Shown here in pieces: positions 1 through 8,036 of a DNA stretch of 64,000 nt (the first letter of the stretch is position 1; every line of letters starts with the position of its first letter). Both the position numbers and the translations under genes were made by a program. Under the pieces are notes generated by a model. It saw only the letters and a list, made by a program, of their open reading frames with translations. It was not told the DNA's origin and did no database searches. The DNA comes from Streptomyces endophytica (lineage in GTDB: Bacteria; Actinomycetota; Actinomycetes; Streptomycetales; Streptomycetaceae), in contig NZ_CP110636.1 in the NCBI RefSeq assembly GCF_026153355.1, positions 3,472,001 through 3,536,000 of the forward strand, given 5' to 3'.

Positions 1-5
1 TGATG

Positions 6-38
6 CGGCCCCGTCATCCAGGGAAGATGGCGGGGCCG
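6..38 (-). terminator. terminator-like hairpin after the DUF397 gene
   Basis: Twelve-base arms (6-17 and 27-38, with one G:T pair) surround a 9-base loop just past the stop of the DUF397 gene on the minus strand. This is the usual form of a Streptomyces intrinsic terminator without a U-tract. Confidence 0.55.
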
Positions 39-73
39 GTGTGTGCCTGTTGTGTGCCCTTGGTGAAAGCCGG

Positions 74-286
74 TCAGGGGGTTCGGAACTGCGCGTTCTT
101 GACTGCCGCTATGAAAGTGGACCAAGCGCCCGCGGGCACTGTCAGGGCGGGGCCCTGGGGGGTCTTGCTGTCGCGGATGGGGACCACTCCGGGGAAGTCG
201 TCGGCGACTTCGACGCAGCTGCCGCCGTTGGTGTCGCTGTAGCTGCTCTTGCGCCACCGAGCACTGCTCAGGTCGTACTCGCGCAT
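74..286 (-). CDS. DUF397 domain protein
   Basis: A 70-residue protein with the DUF397 signature: WRKSSYS near the N-terminus, GGSCVEVA in the middle, then IRDSK. DUF397 proteins are small partners of XRE/DUF5753 regulators in Streptomyces (the WhiJ/BldB-associated gene families) and probably bind or antagonise the cognate DNA-binding protein. The ATG at 286 has GAGGAC upstream. It overlaps the 3' end of the XRE gene by 19 bases, so the two are translationally coupled. The longer in-frame reading upstream is a shadow of the XRE gene. Confidence 0.88.
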   Translation of the reverse strand: MREYDLSSARWRKSSYSDTNGGSCVEVADDFPGVVPIRDSKTPQGPALTVPAGAWSTFIAAVKNAQFRTP

Positions 287-1101
287 TGTTTGTAGTCCTC
301 TACCATCGACTCGATCAGGGGCAGGGATGCCTCCGGCGACAGCGCGGCGGCCCTTGCCAGATCGTAGCTTTGCTGTACGTGCCTCACTACGGCCGGTTCG
401 TCCAGCAGATTCCCCGAATACACGCCCTCTGTATAGGCGGTTGGCGGCGCGTCCTCGAACTCCATGAGCGTCACCATCTTGCCGATGAAGGAAAACGCGC
501 CGGCCGCGAACGGAAGTACCTGCACCAGGATCTTGCGTTCGTGGACGAGCCGCGCAACGTGCTCCAACTGCTCGGCCATAACGGCCGGGCCTCCCACTGG
601 TACGCGCAGTACCGCTTCGTGCAGGACGGCCCAATACGCCGGACGATCAGCGGGCTTGAGGACCGCCGCCCGGTCGAGTCGGGCGCGGACTTTTTCCTCG
701 ATGTGCTCGTCCGACGCCAATGGGCTGCCCGCCAGCATCAACGCCCGCGCATAAGCCGACGTCTGCAGCAGTCCTGGCACGAGCATCGACTCGAACTCAC
801 AGATCTTCGTAGCCAGCCGTTCCAGATCCGCCGCTGCCGCGAAGTAGGAGGCATACGGCGAAGCCTCCAGCAGCTTTCGGTAGAGGCGCTCGAAAAAGCC
901 GTCCGTATTCAGCGCCTCGTCGATCTGGATCGCCATTTCCAGGCGCGGCCGGCGTTCCGCGGACTCGAACCTGCAGACCAATGCGCGGGACGCGAACAGC
1001 CTCCGCCCCAGTTCCGCCTGACTCAGACCGGCTGCCTCCCGGCGGTTCGTGAGTTCCGAGCCCCAGAACTCCCAGCCGACCTGCTGTGACGCGTTGGTCA
1101 T
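268..1101 (-). CDS. XRE-family regulator with DUF5753 (WhiJ-like)
   Basis: A 277-residue DNA-binding protein. The N-terminal helix-turn-helix (about residues 15-70) contains LSQAELGRRLF and a recognition helix around ALVCRFES. The rest is a DUF5753 domain with the typical MLVPGLLQTSAYARA stretch. Such proteins control development and antibiotic genes in Streptomyces and sit next to DUF397 genes, as here. GAGGGG lies upstream of the ATG at 1101. Two perfect 16-base direct repeats at 1112-1143 lie directly in front and could be its own operator. The target genes cannot be read from this window. Confidence 0.9.
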   Translation of the reverse strand: MTNASQQVGWEFWGSELTNRREAAGLSQAELGRRLFASRALVCRFESAERRPRLEMAIQIDEALNTDGFFERLYRKLLEASPYASYFAAAADLERLATKICEFESMLVPGLLQTSAYARALMLAGSPLASDEHIEEKVRARLDRAAVLKPADRPAYWAVLHEAVLRVPVGGPAVMAEQLEHVARLVHERKILVQVLPFAAGAFSFIGKMVTLMEFEDAPPTAYTEGVYSGNLLDEPAVVRHVQQSYDLARAAALSPEASLPLIESMVEDYKQCASTT

Positions 1102-1111
1102 CGCCCACCCC

Positions 1112-1143
1112 TCTTGCTGTGCTGTTCTCTTGCTGTGCTGTTC
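1112..1143. repeat. two 16-base direct repeats upstream of the XRE regulator
   Basis: Positions 1112-1127 and 1128-1143 are identical 16-mers (TCTTGCTGTGCTGTTC) in perfect tandem. They occupy the promoter/leader side of the XRE gene, 11 bases before its start codon, and lie on the recO side of the divergent intergenic region. A regulator-binding role is inferred from position only. Confidence 0.7.
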
Positions 1144-1235
1144 TTTCGGTCACAGCCTAGTTCCGGAGCGTCACCATGCGGGTGCGAACGGTGAACCCGG
1201 CCGACCCCCTCTCCGCATGCGCCAGAATGGGCGCC

Positions 1236-1982
1236 ATGAGTCTGTTCCGCGACGACGGCATCGTGCTGCGCACCCAGAAGCTGGGTGAGGCGGACCGGAT
1301 CATCACGCTGCTCACCCGCGGCCACGGCCGGGTCCGTGCCGTGGCCCGGGGTGTGCGGCGGACGAAGTCGAAGTTCGGGGCGCGGCTGGAGCCGTTCTCG
1401 CACGTGGACGTGCAGTTCTACGCCCGCGGCAGCGAGCTCGTCGGGCGCGGGCTGCCGCTCTGTACGCAGAGCGAGACGATCGCCGCGTACGGCGGCGGCA
1501 TCGTCACGGACTACGCCCGTTACACCGCCGGCACGGCCATGCTGGAGACCGCCGAGCGGTTCACCGACCACGAGGGCGAGCCGGCCGTTCAGCAGTACCT
1601 GCTGCTGGTCGGCGGGCTGCGGACGCTCGCGCGCGGGGAGCACGCGCCGCACCTCGTGCTCGACGCGTTCCTGCTGCGCTCGCTGGCCGTGAATGGTTAC
1701 GCGCCGAGTTTCGACAGCTGCGCGCGGTGCGGGATGCCGGGCCCGAACCGGTTCTTCTCGGTCGCGTCGGGCGGGGTGATCTGCGGCGAGTGCCGGGTGC
1801 CCGGGAGCGTCGTACCCTCCTCGGAGGCCATCGGGCTCCTGAGCGCGCTGCTGACCGGCGACTGGGAGACCGCGGACGCCTGCGAGGCCCGCCACGCACG
1901 GGAGGGCAGCGGGCTGGTCACGGCCTATTTGCACTGGCACCTGGAGCGGGGGCTGCGCTCCCTGAGGTATGTAGAGCAGTAG
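1236..1982 (+). CDS. recO: DNA repair protein RecO
   Basis: A 248-residue RecO, the RecFOR recombination mediator that loads RecA on SSB-coated single-stranded DNA. The N-terminal OB fold begins [21 protein letters not shown] helical C-terminal region carries a four-cysteine zinc site (CARCG at about residue 155, CGEC at about 178). I chose the ATG at 1236 because it begins the conserved MSLFRD start of actinobacterial RecO; an ATG at 1227 is in frame. uppS follows on the same strand 94 bases later, the usual Streptomyces order. Confidence 0.95.
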   Translation: MSLFRDDGIVLRTQKLGEADRIITLLTRGHGRVRAVARGVRRTKSKFGARLEPFSHVDVQFYARGSELVGRGLPLCTQSETIAAYGGGIVTDYARYTAGTAMLETAERFTDHEGEPAVQQYLLLVGGLRTLARGEHAPHLVLDAFLLRSLAVNGYAPSFDSCARCGMPGPNRFFSVASGGVICGECRVPGSVVPSSEAIGLLSALLTGDWETADACEARHAREGSGLVTAYLHWHLERGLRSLRYVEQ

Positions 1983-2076
1983 GGCAGCAGGCGCGGTGAC
2001 GCAGTGGTCACCCGCGCACAACGACAATCCTCGAAGCGACACAGCGACACAGCGACACATAGGAGACGTGGGCCGC

Positions 2077-2895
2077 ATGGCACGACGCGGGATTCTGGGC
2101 CGTAACCGACGCGAGTACGTCACGCCCGAGCCGCACCCTTCGGGCGCGCGGCCGCCGAAGATCCCCGGGGAGCTCGTCCCGAACCATGTGGCCGTGGTCA
2201 TGGACGGCAACGGCCGGTGGGCGAAGGAGCGGGGCCTGCCGCGCACCGAGGGCCACAAGGTCGGCGAGGGCGTCGTGCTGGACGTCCTCAAGGGCTGCAT
2301 CGAAATGGGCGTGAAGAACCTTTCGCTCTACGCCTTTTCCACCGAGAACTGGAAGCGGTCACCGGACGAGGTGAAGTTCCTGATGAACTTCAACCGCGAT
2401 GTCATCCGGCGGCGGCGCGACGAAATGGACGCGCTCGGTATTCGTATCCGGTGGGTCGGGCGGATGCCGAAGCTGTGGAAGTCCGTGGTGCAGGAGCTCC
2501 AGATCGCCCAGGAGCAGACCAAGAACAATGACGCGATGACGCTGTATTTCTGCGTGAATTACGGCGGTCGGGCGGAGATCGCGGACGCCGCGGCGGCCAT
2601 CGCCCGGGACGTGCGGGCCGGGAAGCTGGACCCGTCGAAGGTCAACGAGAAGACCGTCGCGAAGTACATGTACTACCCGGACATGCCGGACGTGGATCTC
2701 TTCGTGCGGCCGTCCGGTGAGCAGCGCACCTCGAACTACCTGATCTGGCAGAGCGCGTACGCCGAGATGGTCTTCCAGGACATCCTGTGGCCGGACTTCG
2801 ACCGGCGGAACCTGTGGGACGCGTGCCTGGAGTACGCCAAGCGGGACCGGCGGTTCGGTGCCGCGCCGGTGGCGGAGGGCGAGTCCGCGACCTGA
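2077..2895 (+). CDS. uppS: isoprenyl transferase (undecaprenyl diphosphate synthase family)
   Basis: A 272-residue cis-prenyltransferase that extends farnesyl- or geranyl-diphosphate with isopentenyl diphosphate to make the lipid carrier for cell-wall synthesis. The catalytic Asp lies in [17 protein letters not shown] (about residues 41-57). [12 protein letters not shown] and the C-terminal [19 protein letters not shown] are further family signatures. The ATG at 2077 has AGGAGA eleven bases upstream. A strong inverted-repeat terminator follows at 2906-2952. Confidence 0.95.
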   Translation: MARRGILGRNRREYVTPEPHPSGARPPKIPGELVPNHVAVVMDGNGRWAKERGLPRTEGHKVGEGVVLDVLKGCIEMGVKNLSLYAFSTENWKRSPDEVKFLMNFNRDVIRRRRDEMDALGIRIRWVGRMPKLWKSVVQELQIAQEQTKNNDAMTLYFCVNYGGRAEIADAAAAIARDVRAGKLDPSKVNEKTVAKYMYYPDMPDVDLFVRPSGEQRTSNYLIWQSAYAEMVFQDILWPDFDRRNLWDACLEYAKRDRRFGAAPVAEGESAT

Positions 2896-2905
2896 CGGCC
2901 TGCGA

Positions 2906-2952
2906 CGCGTACGGCCCGGCTTCCTGTGCTCCAGGAAGCCGGGCCGTACGCG
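2906..2952. terminator. bidirectional terminator between uppS and the NlpC/P60 gene
   Basis: A perfect inverted repeat has 21-base arms (2906-2926 and 2932-2952) and a 5-base loop. It lies between two convergent genes, so it can stop transcription from both sides. Confidence 0.85.
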
Positions 2953-2991
2953 TACCGGCCCTGATGGGCCTCAGCGGCAAGCCGCAGCGGT

Positions 2992-4037
2992 CTAGAGGCC
3001 GTTGCGGCGGTACGGCACGTACGGCTGGCCGATCGACCTCTCGTGCGCCGCGTCGCCCGAGTAGTACGGGTACGGGATGACGTGCGAGACGGTGCCCTGG
3101 GAGCCGTTGTCCTCCAGGGCGATGTACTTGGTGTGCGCCTCGTCGGCCCAGCCGCCGAAGAGGACGGTGTGATCGCCGGCGATCAGGGCGTCGCCCGGCT
3201 GCAGGTCGTCCTTGGTGATGGCGTGGGCGGTGTTGCCGCCCATCAGGCCGTAGGTGTTCAGGCCCGGGGGTTCGAGGCCCAGGCGGCGGAGACGAAGCCG
3301 GAGCAGTCGTCGCGGTAGCCGTTGGTGGTGGCCGACTGGCTGTAGCCGATGCGGTGGTTCACCCGCTCCAGGGCCCGGTCGATGATGTCCTTGCGCTCCT
3401 TGGGGAGCCCGGAGGTGTCGGGGGCGTCCTGCACGCCGGCGCCGGTGGTGGTGTGGTGCTTGCCCGGCGACCAGGCGTCCCAGTCGCCCTTCGTCTCCCA
3501 CTTGCCGTCGCCGTGGCCCTGGGTGGGAGCCGGGCCGCCGGTGCCGCCACCGCCACCCCCGCCGTGGCCGCCGCCGCTCGCGCCGCCGCCCCCTCCGCCG
3601 CCTCCGGAGCCGGAGCCGCCACCGGCGCCGTGCGAGCCGGTCTGCGGCGACTTGGGCGCGTCGTGGTGCTTGCCGTCCTTGATCTTCTTGAGGTCTTCCT
3701 CGATCTTCTTCTCGTTGGCCTCGTACTCGGCCTTGACCTGCTTGATCTTGTCGGCGTCCGCCGCGAGCCCGTCGAGCAACTGGGACTTCTCCGCCGCCAG
3801 GCGCGCGCTCACCTCGGCGATCTCCTTGACGTCGGCGAGCACCTGATAGGCGATGCCGAAGCCGGGGAGGCTCGCGAGCGGCGCGGTCGCGAGATCGATG
3901 GTCGAGGCCGCCTCCATGGCGTCCCTGACGTCGCACAGTCGCCGGTGCAGTTCCAGCATCCGCTCGGCGGCGGAGCGCCAGTCCTTCTCGATGGTGTTGA
4001 GCTCCGCCATCTCGACACCGAACGTGTCGCCTGCCAT
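2992..4037 (-). CDS. WXG-like N-terminus fused to NlpC/P60 hydrolase (frame broken)
   Basis: The restored protein has about 348 residues. Residues 1-120 form a helical WXG100-like region, followed by a Lys/Glu coiled coil and a glycine-rich linker with a long Gly run. The C-terminal NlpC/P60 domain has the catalytic Cys in YRDDCSGFVSAAW and the His in GDHTVLFGGW. Such enzymes cut peptidoglycan stem peptides. The frame breaks at 3266-3270, where a run of five G (plus strand) needs a sixth. Without it translation stops at 3258, between the catalytic Cys and His. The gene follows a WXG100-like gene by 57 bases, so secretion by a type VII system is likely. Start ATG 4037 has a GGGGG site. Confidence 0.82.
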
Positions 4038-4066
4038 CCGTACAACCCCCGTGCTGTCGTGGCTCG

Positions 4067-4108
4067 TCAGGAGACCTGGGTCAGGAGACCTGGGTCAGTA
4101 GACCTGGG
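4067..4108. repeat. three 14-base tandem copies spanning a stop codon
   Basis: Copies lie at 4067-4080, 4081-4094 (identical) and 4095-4108 (one base different). The last holds the stop codon of the WXG100-like gene. The other two fill most of the gap to the next gene, and each repeats the TGA. Confidence 0.85.
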
Positions 4109-4448
4109 ACAGCCGGGTGACGGCCTGGCCCAGCGTGGTGAGATCGTCGGAGATCTGGTTCATCTCCTTGACGCGGCCGTGCGCGACGGTGACGAAGGCG
4201 TCGGACGCCGGGCCGTGCCAGGTCAGCTTTCCGAGCGCGGTATTGACCTCCTTGGTCAATCCGTCCAGCTCCTTGCTGAGCTTGGCCAGCTCGGCCGCGA
4301 TCTTCTGCAGGTCCGCGTCGCCGCCGCCGAACATCTGGGTCAGTACCCAGTGCGCGATCTCGGCGGGCGCCATCATGACGTCCTTGCCGACCTCGACCAC
4401 GTCGCCGACGAGCTGTTTGCCGTCTTCCCAGAGGTCCCCGAGACCCAT
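4095..4448 (-). CDS. WXG100-like protein
   Basis: A 117-residue, mostly helical protein starting MGLGDLWEDGKQLVGDV. A helix-turn-helix hairpin is centred on TWHGPASDAF (about residues 75-84), which matches the W-x-G turn of WXG100 type VII secretion substrates. It lies 57 bases upstream of the NlpC/P60 gene and is probably its co-secreted partner or chaperone. ATG 4448 has GGGGGTAGTA upstream; longer in-frame starts give an Arg-rich, non-conserved extension. No ESX core genes are in this window. Confidence 0.75.
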   Translation of the reverse strand: MGLGDLWEDGKQLVGDVVEVGKDVMMAPAEIAHWVLTQMFGGGDADLQKIAAELAKLSKELDGLTKEVNTALGKLTWHGPASDAFVTVAHGRVKEMNQISDDLTTLGQAVTRLSQVY

Positions 4449-4558
4449 TACTACCCCCGTGTGGGCGCGAGCACCGCGCCGATAGCCAACCGAGGCTACC
4501 ACTAGCGTGTACCTGTCACCCATGCGTCGCCCGGCCGGGCACGAGCGGGCCATACGAA

Positions 4559-4591
4559 GGGGCCGCCTCCGATCAACTCGGCGGCGGCCCC
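4559..4591 (-). terminator. terminator-like hairpin after zur
   Basis: Nine-base GC arms at 4559-4567 and 4583-4591 enclose a 15-base loop, 22 bases past the zur stop codon on the minus strand. Confidence 0.6.
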
Positions 4592-4613
4592 GGCGTATGC
4601 GCGGCTCAGGAGG

Positions 4614-5042
4614 CTACTTCTCGGCGGCGGCCCGCTCCGCGCACTCGCCGCACGTACCGAAGATCTCGATCGTGTGCGCCACGTCCCGGAAGCCGTGCTC
4701 GGCGGCGATCTGGTCGGCCCACTTCTCCACCGCGGGGCCCTCGACCTCGACGGCCTTGCCGCAGCTCCGGCAGACGAGGTGGTGGTGATGGTCGTCGGTG
4801 CTGCACCGGCGGTAGACCGCCTCGCCCTCGCTGGTGCGCAGCACGTCGACCTCGCCGGCGTCGGCGAGCGACTGCAGCGTCCGGTAGACGGTGGTCAGCC
4901 CGACCGAGTCGCCCCGGTGCTTGAGCATGTCGTGCAGCTCCTGGGCACTGCGGAACTCGTCCACCTCGTCGAGTGCGGCGGACACCGCGGTCCGCTGCCG
5001 CGTCGACCGGCCGCGTACCGGAGATCCCGCGCTCGTCGCCAC
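4614..5042 (-). CDS. zur: zinc uptake regulator Zur (Fur family)
   Basis: A 142-residue Fur-family metalloregulator. The winged helix covers residues 12-80 (TTVYRTLQSLADAGEVD is the recognition region). The dimerisation and metal domain has HHHHLVC (about residue 85), CRSCG and the C-terminal CGEC, the structural zinc cysteine pairs. With zinc it represses znuACB and related genes. It lies 101 bases after znuB on the same strand and may share the operon, giving a closed feedback loop. Start is GTG 5042 with GGGAGG upstream. Confidence 0.93.
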   Translation of the reverse strand: MATSAGSPVRGRSTRQRTAVSAALDEVDEFRSAQELHDMLKHRGDSVGLTTVYRTLQSLADAGEVDVLRTSEGEAVYRRCSTDDHHHHLVCRSCGKAVEVEGPAVEKWADQIAAEHGFRDVAHTIEIFGTCGECAERAAAEK

Positions 5043-5143
5043 CGTTGCCTCCCTTAGGACGTCAGGTCTTCCCCCTGCGCATGCGTCCCGCCATTGTGCC
5101 AGGTGATGACCGGCCCCCCGGTGGGACGCTTACCGGCGTGCGG

Positions 5144-6043
5144 CTATCCGGCCACGCTCACGTCGTCCGGGGCGGAGCGGCCGGCGGGTACCTCCAGGGT
5201 GCACCCCGCATCGGGCTGTGCGGCAGCCCTGGCGCGCTTTTTCGCGAGCGGCGTGGCGAGCGCGGTCAGCACGACGAACAGGCCGATGGCGAACAGCACG
5301 ATCGTGGCACCGGACGGGACGTCCACGTAGTACGAGGTGGTGGTGCCCGTAAGGGTGACCGCGACACCGATCGCGACGGCCACCGAGAAGGTGACCGCGA
5401 AGCTGCGGCTGATCTGCTGGGCGGCCGCGACCGGGATCACCATCAGCGCGCTGACCAGCAGCAGCCCGACCACCCGCATGGCGACGGTGACGGTGACCGC
5501 GGCGGTGACCGCGATCAGCAGGTTCAGCAGCCGGACCGGCAGACCGGTCACCCGCGCGAACTCCTCGTCCTGGCAGACCGCGAACAGCTGGCGGCGCAGC
5601 CCGACGGTGATCGCCAGGACCAGCGCGGCGAGCACGTAGATCGTCGTCATGTCCTGCGGCGAGACGGTCGTGATCGAGCCGAAGAGGTACGTGCCGAGGT
5701 TGGCGTTGGAGCCGGCGTCGGAGAGGTTCATCAGCATCACGCCGCCCGCCATACCGCCGTAGAACAGCATGGCCAGCGCGAGGTCGCCGCGGGTCTTGCC
5801 GTACCAGCGGATCAGCTCCATGACGACCGAGCCGGCGACCGCGACGGCGGTGGCGACCCAGACCGGGCTCTGGTTGAGCAGGAAGCCCAGCCCGACGCCG
5901 GTGAGCGCGACATGGCCGATTCCGTCGCCCATCAGGGCCTGGCGGCGCTGGACGAGGTAGATGCCGATGGCGGGCGCGGTGATGCCGACGATCAGGGCGG
6001 CGATCAGGGCCCGCTGCATGAAGGCGTAGTTCAGGATGTCCAT
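5144..6043 (-). CDS. znuB: zinc ABC transporter permease ZnuB
   Basis: A 299-residue membrane protein of the ABC-3 family with about eight hydrophobic segments. Family motifs include QRRQALMGDGIGHVALTGVG (residues 32-52) and the late MRVVGLLLVSALMVIP helix. It forms the channel for zinc brought by ZnuA and powered by ZnuC. Its ATG overlaps the znuC stop (TGATG), so the two are translationally coupled. Confidence 0.93.
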   Translation of the reverse strand: MDILNYAFMQRALIAALIVGITAPAIGIYLVQRRQALMGDGIGHVALTGVGLGFLLNQSPVWVATAVAVAGSVVMELIRWYGKTRGDLALAMLFYGGMAGGVMLMNLSDAGSNANLGTYLFGSITTVSPQDMTTIYVLAALVLAITVGLRRQLFAVCQDEEFARVTGLPVRLLNLLIAVTAAVTVTVAMRVVGLLLVSALMVIPVAAAQQISRSFAVTFSVAVAIGVAVTLTGTTTSYYVDVPSGATIVLFAIGLFVVLTALATPLAKKRARAAAQPDAGCTLEVPAGRSAPDDVSVAG

Positions 6044-6822
6044 CAGGTGAGCAACCCCGTCCGGATCGGTTCCGCGGCCGCGTCGGCGTGCGGGTGGACA
6101 TGGTCGTGGCCGGGGAGGGCGTGCTGGCCCACGGCCTCGGGCGGCGGGCCGTCGTGGACGACGCAGCCGTCGCGCAGCACCACCGCGCGGTCGATCAGCG
6201 GCTCCAGCGGGCCGAGCTCGTGCAGGACGAGCAGGACGGTGGTGCCGCGGGCGACCTGCTCGCGCAGGGCGGCGGCGAGCACCTCCTGGCTGGCGAGGTC
6301 CACGCCGGCCATCGGCTCGTCCATGATCAGCAGTTCCGGTTCGCCGGCCAGCGCCCGGGCTATCAGCACCCGCTGGTGCTGTCCGCCGGAGAGCGCGTTG
6401 ACCGAGTCCTTGGCGCGGTCGGCCATGCCGACCAGCTCCAGCGCGTGGTGCACCGCGGCCCGGTCGGCCTTGCGCAGCACGCCCAGCTTCGTACGGGCCA
6501 GCCGGCCGGCCGTGACGACCTCGCGGACGGTGGCGGGCACCCCGCCGGCCGCGGTGGTGCGCTGCGGGACGTAGCCGACCCGGGCCCAGGACCTGAACCG
6601 GCGGAACTCCGTGCCGAACAGGGACAGCGAGCCGCCGCTGAGCGGGACCTGGCCGATCACCGACCGGACGGCGGTGGACTTGCCGGAGCCGTTCGCGCCG
6701 AGCAGCGCGACGACCTCGCCGGAGCGCACCGTCAGGTCGACGCCGCGCAACACCGGGCGGGCGCCCAGCGATGCGGTGGCGCCGCGCAGGTCGATGACCG
6801 GCTCGGGGAGCGGTTCCTTCAC
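6043..6822 (-). CDS. znuC: zinc ABC transporter ATP-binding protein ZnuC
   Basis: A 259-residue ABC ATPase. Walker A is GANGSGKST (about residue 42), the signature is LSGGQHQRVLIARAL, Walker B is LLIMDEP, and the switch His follows in VLHEL. The C-terminus is His-rich (GHDHVHPHAD), which is common in metal transporters. I prefer GTG 6822, which has GGAGG five bases upstream. A GTG at 6867 that overlaps the znuA stop as GTGA is in frame and would add 15 residues. Confidence 0.93.
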   Translation of the reverse strand: MKEPLPEPVIDLRGATASLGARPVLRGVDLTVRSGEVVALLGANGSGKSTAVRSVIGQVPLSGGSLSLFGTEFRRFRSWARVGYVPQRTTAAGGVPATVREVVTAGRLARTKLGVLRKADRAAVHHALELVGMADRAKDSVNALSGGQHQRVLIARALAGEPELLIMDEPMAGVDLASQEVLAAALREQVARGTTVLLVLHELGPLEPLIDRAVVLRDGCVVHDGPPPEAVGQHALPGHDHVHPHADAAAEPIRTGLLT

Positions 6823-6863
6823 GGTGACCTCCGTGGGGTGCGGGGTGGGCTGGTCGGTGCCGT

Positions 6864-7826
6864 TCACTTGCCGCCGAGCGCCTTCTGCAGCGCCGCGAGG
6901 TTGGCGCGCTGCACGCCGAAGTAGTCCTTGCCGCGGGACTTGGCGGTGATCCCTTCCAGCGGGTCGAGGACGTCGGTCTTCAGGTGCAGGTCGCCGGCCA
7001 AAGCCTCGGCGGTGGCCGGGTTGGCGATGGTCTCGAAGAAGACCGTGGAGACGTGGTGCTCGGTGGCGAGGGTGTGCAGGGCCTTGATGCGGTGCGCGCT
7101 GGGCTCGGACTCGGGGTCGAGGCCGCTGATGGCCTCCTCGGTCAGGCCGTAGCGCTCGGCGAGGTAGCCGAAGGCCGCGTGGGTGGTGAGGAAGGTGTCC
7201 GAGGCCCGGTTCTTCAGGCCGTCCTTGAACTCCGCGTCCAGGCCGGTGAGCTTCTTCACCAGGGCGTCGGTGTTCTTCTGGTAGTCGGCCCGGTGCTTCG
7301 GGTCGGCCTTGGCGAGGGTCTTGTTGACGCCCTTGGCGACCTCGGCGTACTTCACCGGGTCGAGCCAGACGTGCGGGTCCTTGCCGCCCTCGGCGTCGGA
7401 GTGCGAGTGGTTGTCGCCGGTGGTGTGGTGGTGGCCGTCGACCTCGGTGCCGTGCTTTTCGAGGGAGGTCAGGGCGGCGGCGTCGGCGATGTTCTTGACT
7501 CCGGACTGGGCGACCGCGGCGTCCACGGCGGGCTGCAGTCCCTTGAGGTAGACCACCGCGCCGGACTCGCCGAGCTGGGCGGTCTGCTTGGCGGTGAGCT
7601 CCAGGTCGTGCGGCTCGACGCCCGGCTTGGTGAGGTCGGTCACCTCGACGTGCTTCCCGCCGATCTGCTCGGCGAGGAATTCCATGGGATAGAAGGACGC
7701 TGTCACCTTCAGCCTGCCGTCGGCCGTCTTGCCGCTGGCGGTGGGGGCGCAGCCGCTGAGGGCCAGCAGGCCGAGCCCGGCGGCTCCGGCGACCGCGACG
7801 GTGGCGAGGTGACGACGTATGTTCAT
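6864..7826 (-). CDS. znuA: zinc-binding lipoprotein ZnuA
   Basis: A roughly 320-residue substrate-binding protein of the cluster A-I family. The N-terminal lipoprotein signal ends in LLALSGC. A His/Asp-rich loop (HHHTTGDNHSHSDAEGG, about residue 135) and conserved His residues in FYPMEF...VEPHDLE, KDPHVWLDP and TTHAAFGYLAERYG are the zinc-binding features. It captures zinc outside the membrane for ZnuBC. Start is uncertain: ATG 7826 gives the neatest signal peptide; ATGs at 7835 and 7844 are in frame. Two Zur-box candidates overlap the start region. Confidence 0.92.
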   Translation of the reverse strand: MNIRRHLATVAVAGAAGLGLLALSGCAPTASGKTADGRLKVTASFYPMEFLAEQIGGKHVEVTDLTKPGVEPHDLELTAKQTAQLGESGAVVYLKGLQPAVDAAVAQSGVKNIADAAALTSLEKHGTEVDGHHHTTGDNHSHSDAEGGKDPHVWLDPVKYAEVAKGVNKTLAKADPKHRADYQKNTDALVKKLTGLDAEFKDGLKNRASDTFLTTHAAFGYLAERYGLTEEAISGLDPESEPSAHRIKALHTLATEHHVSTVFFETIANPATAEALAGDLHLKTDVLDPLEGITAKSRGKDYFGVQRANLAALQKALGGK

Positions 7827-7862
7827 GACACTCATTTTCAACAAACCTGGAAACGATTGTCA
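7826..7862. promoter_or_regulatory. two candidate Zur boxes upstream of znuA
   Basis: The 15-mer at 7848-7862 (TGGAAACGATTGTCA) and the 15-mer at 7826-7840 (TGACACTCATTTTCA) both resemble the Fur/Zur palindrome TGAAAATGATTTTCA. They lie between divergent znuA and glyS, the second over the possible znuA start codons. They would repress znuACB when zinc is plentiful. Confidence 0.7.
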
Positions 7863-8036
7863 ATAAACCTCGGGCCGGTGTGAGCGGGCCGACAGTGGCC
7901 GGGAACCGATTTGGTCCCGGGGCGGCGCCCGCCGGTACCCTGAACTATTCGCCCAGCCGTCTTGCGACCTGCACCCCCGACGAGACGCGAGGGCGCCGCC
8001 CAATTCATCGTTCGTCGTCGTAATGAAGAGAGCACC

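Noticed and set aside
5130..6101. Arg/Pro-rich 323-residue frame overlapping znuB
   Set aside because: It is an off-frame shadow of znuB; the znuB frame has clear membrane helices and family motifs.
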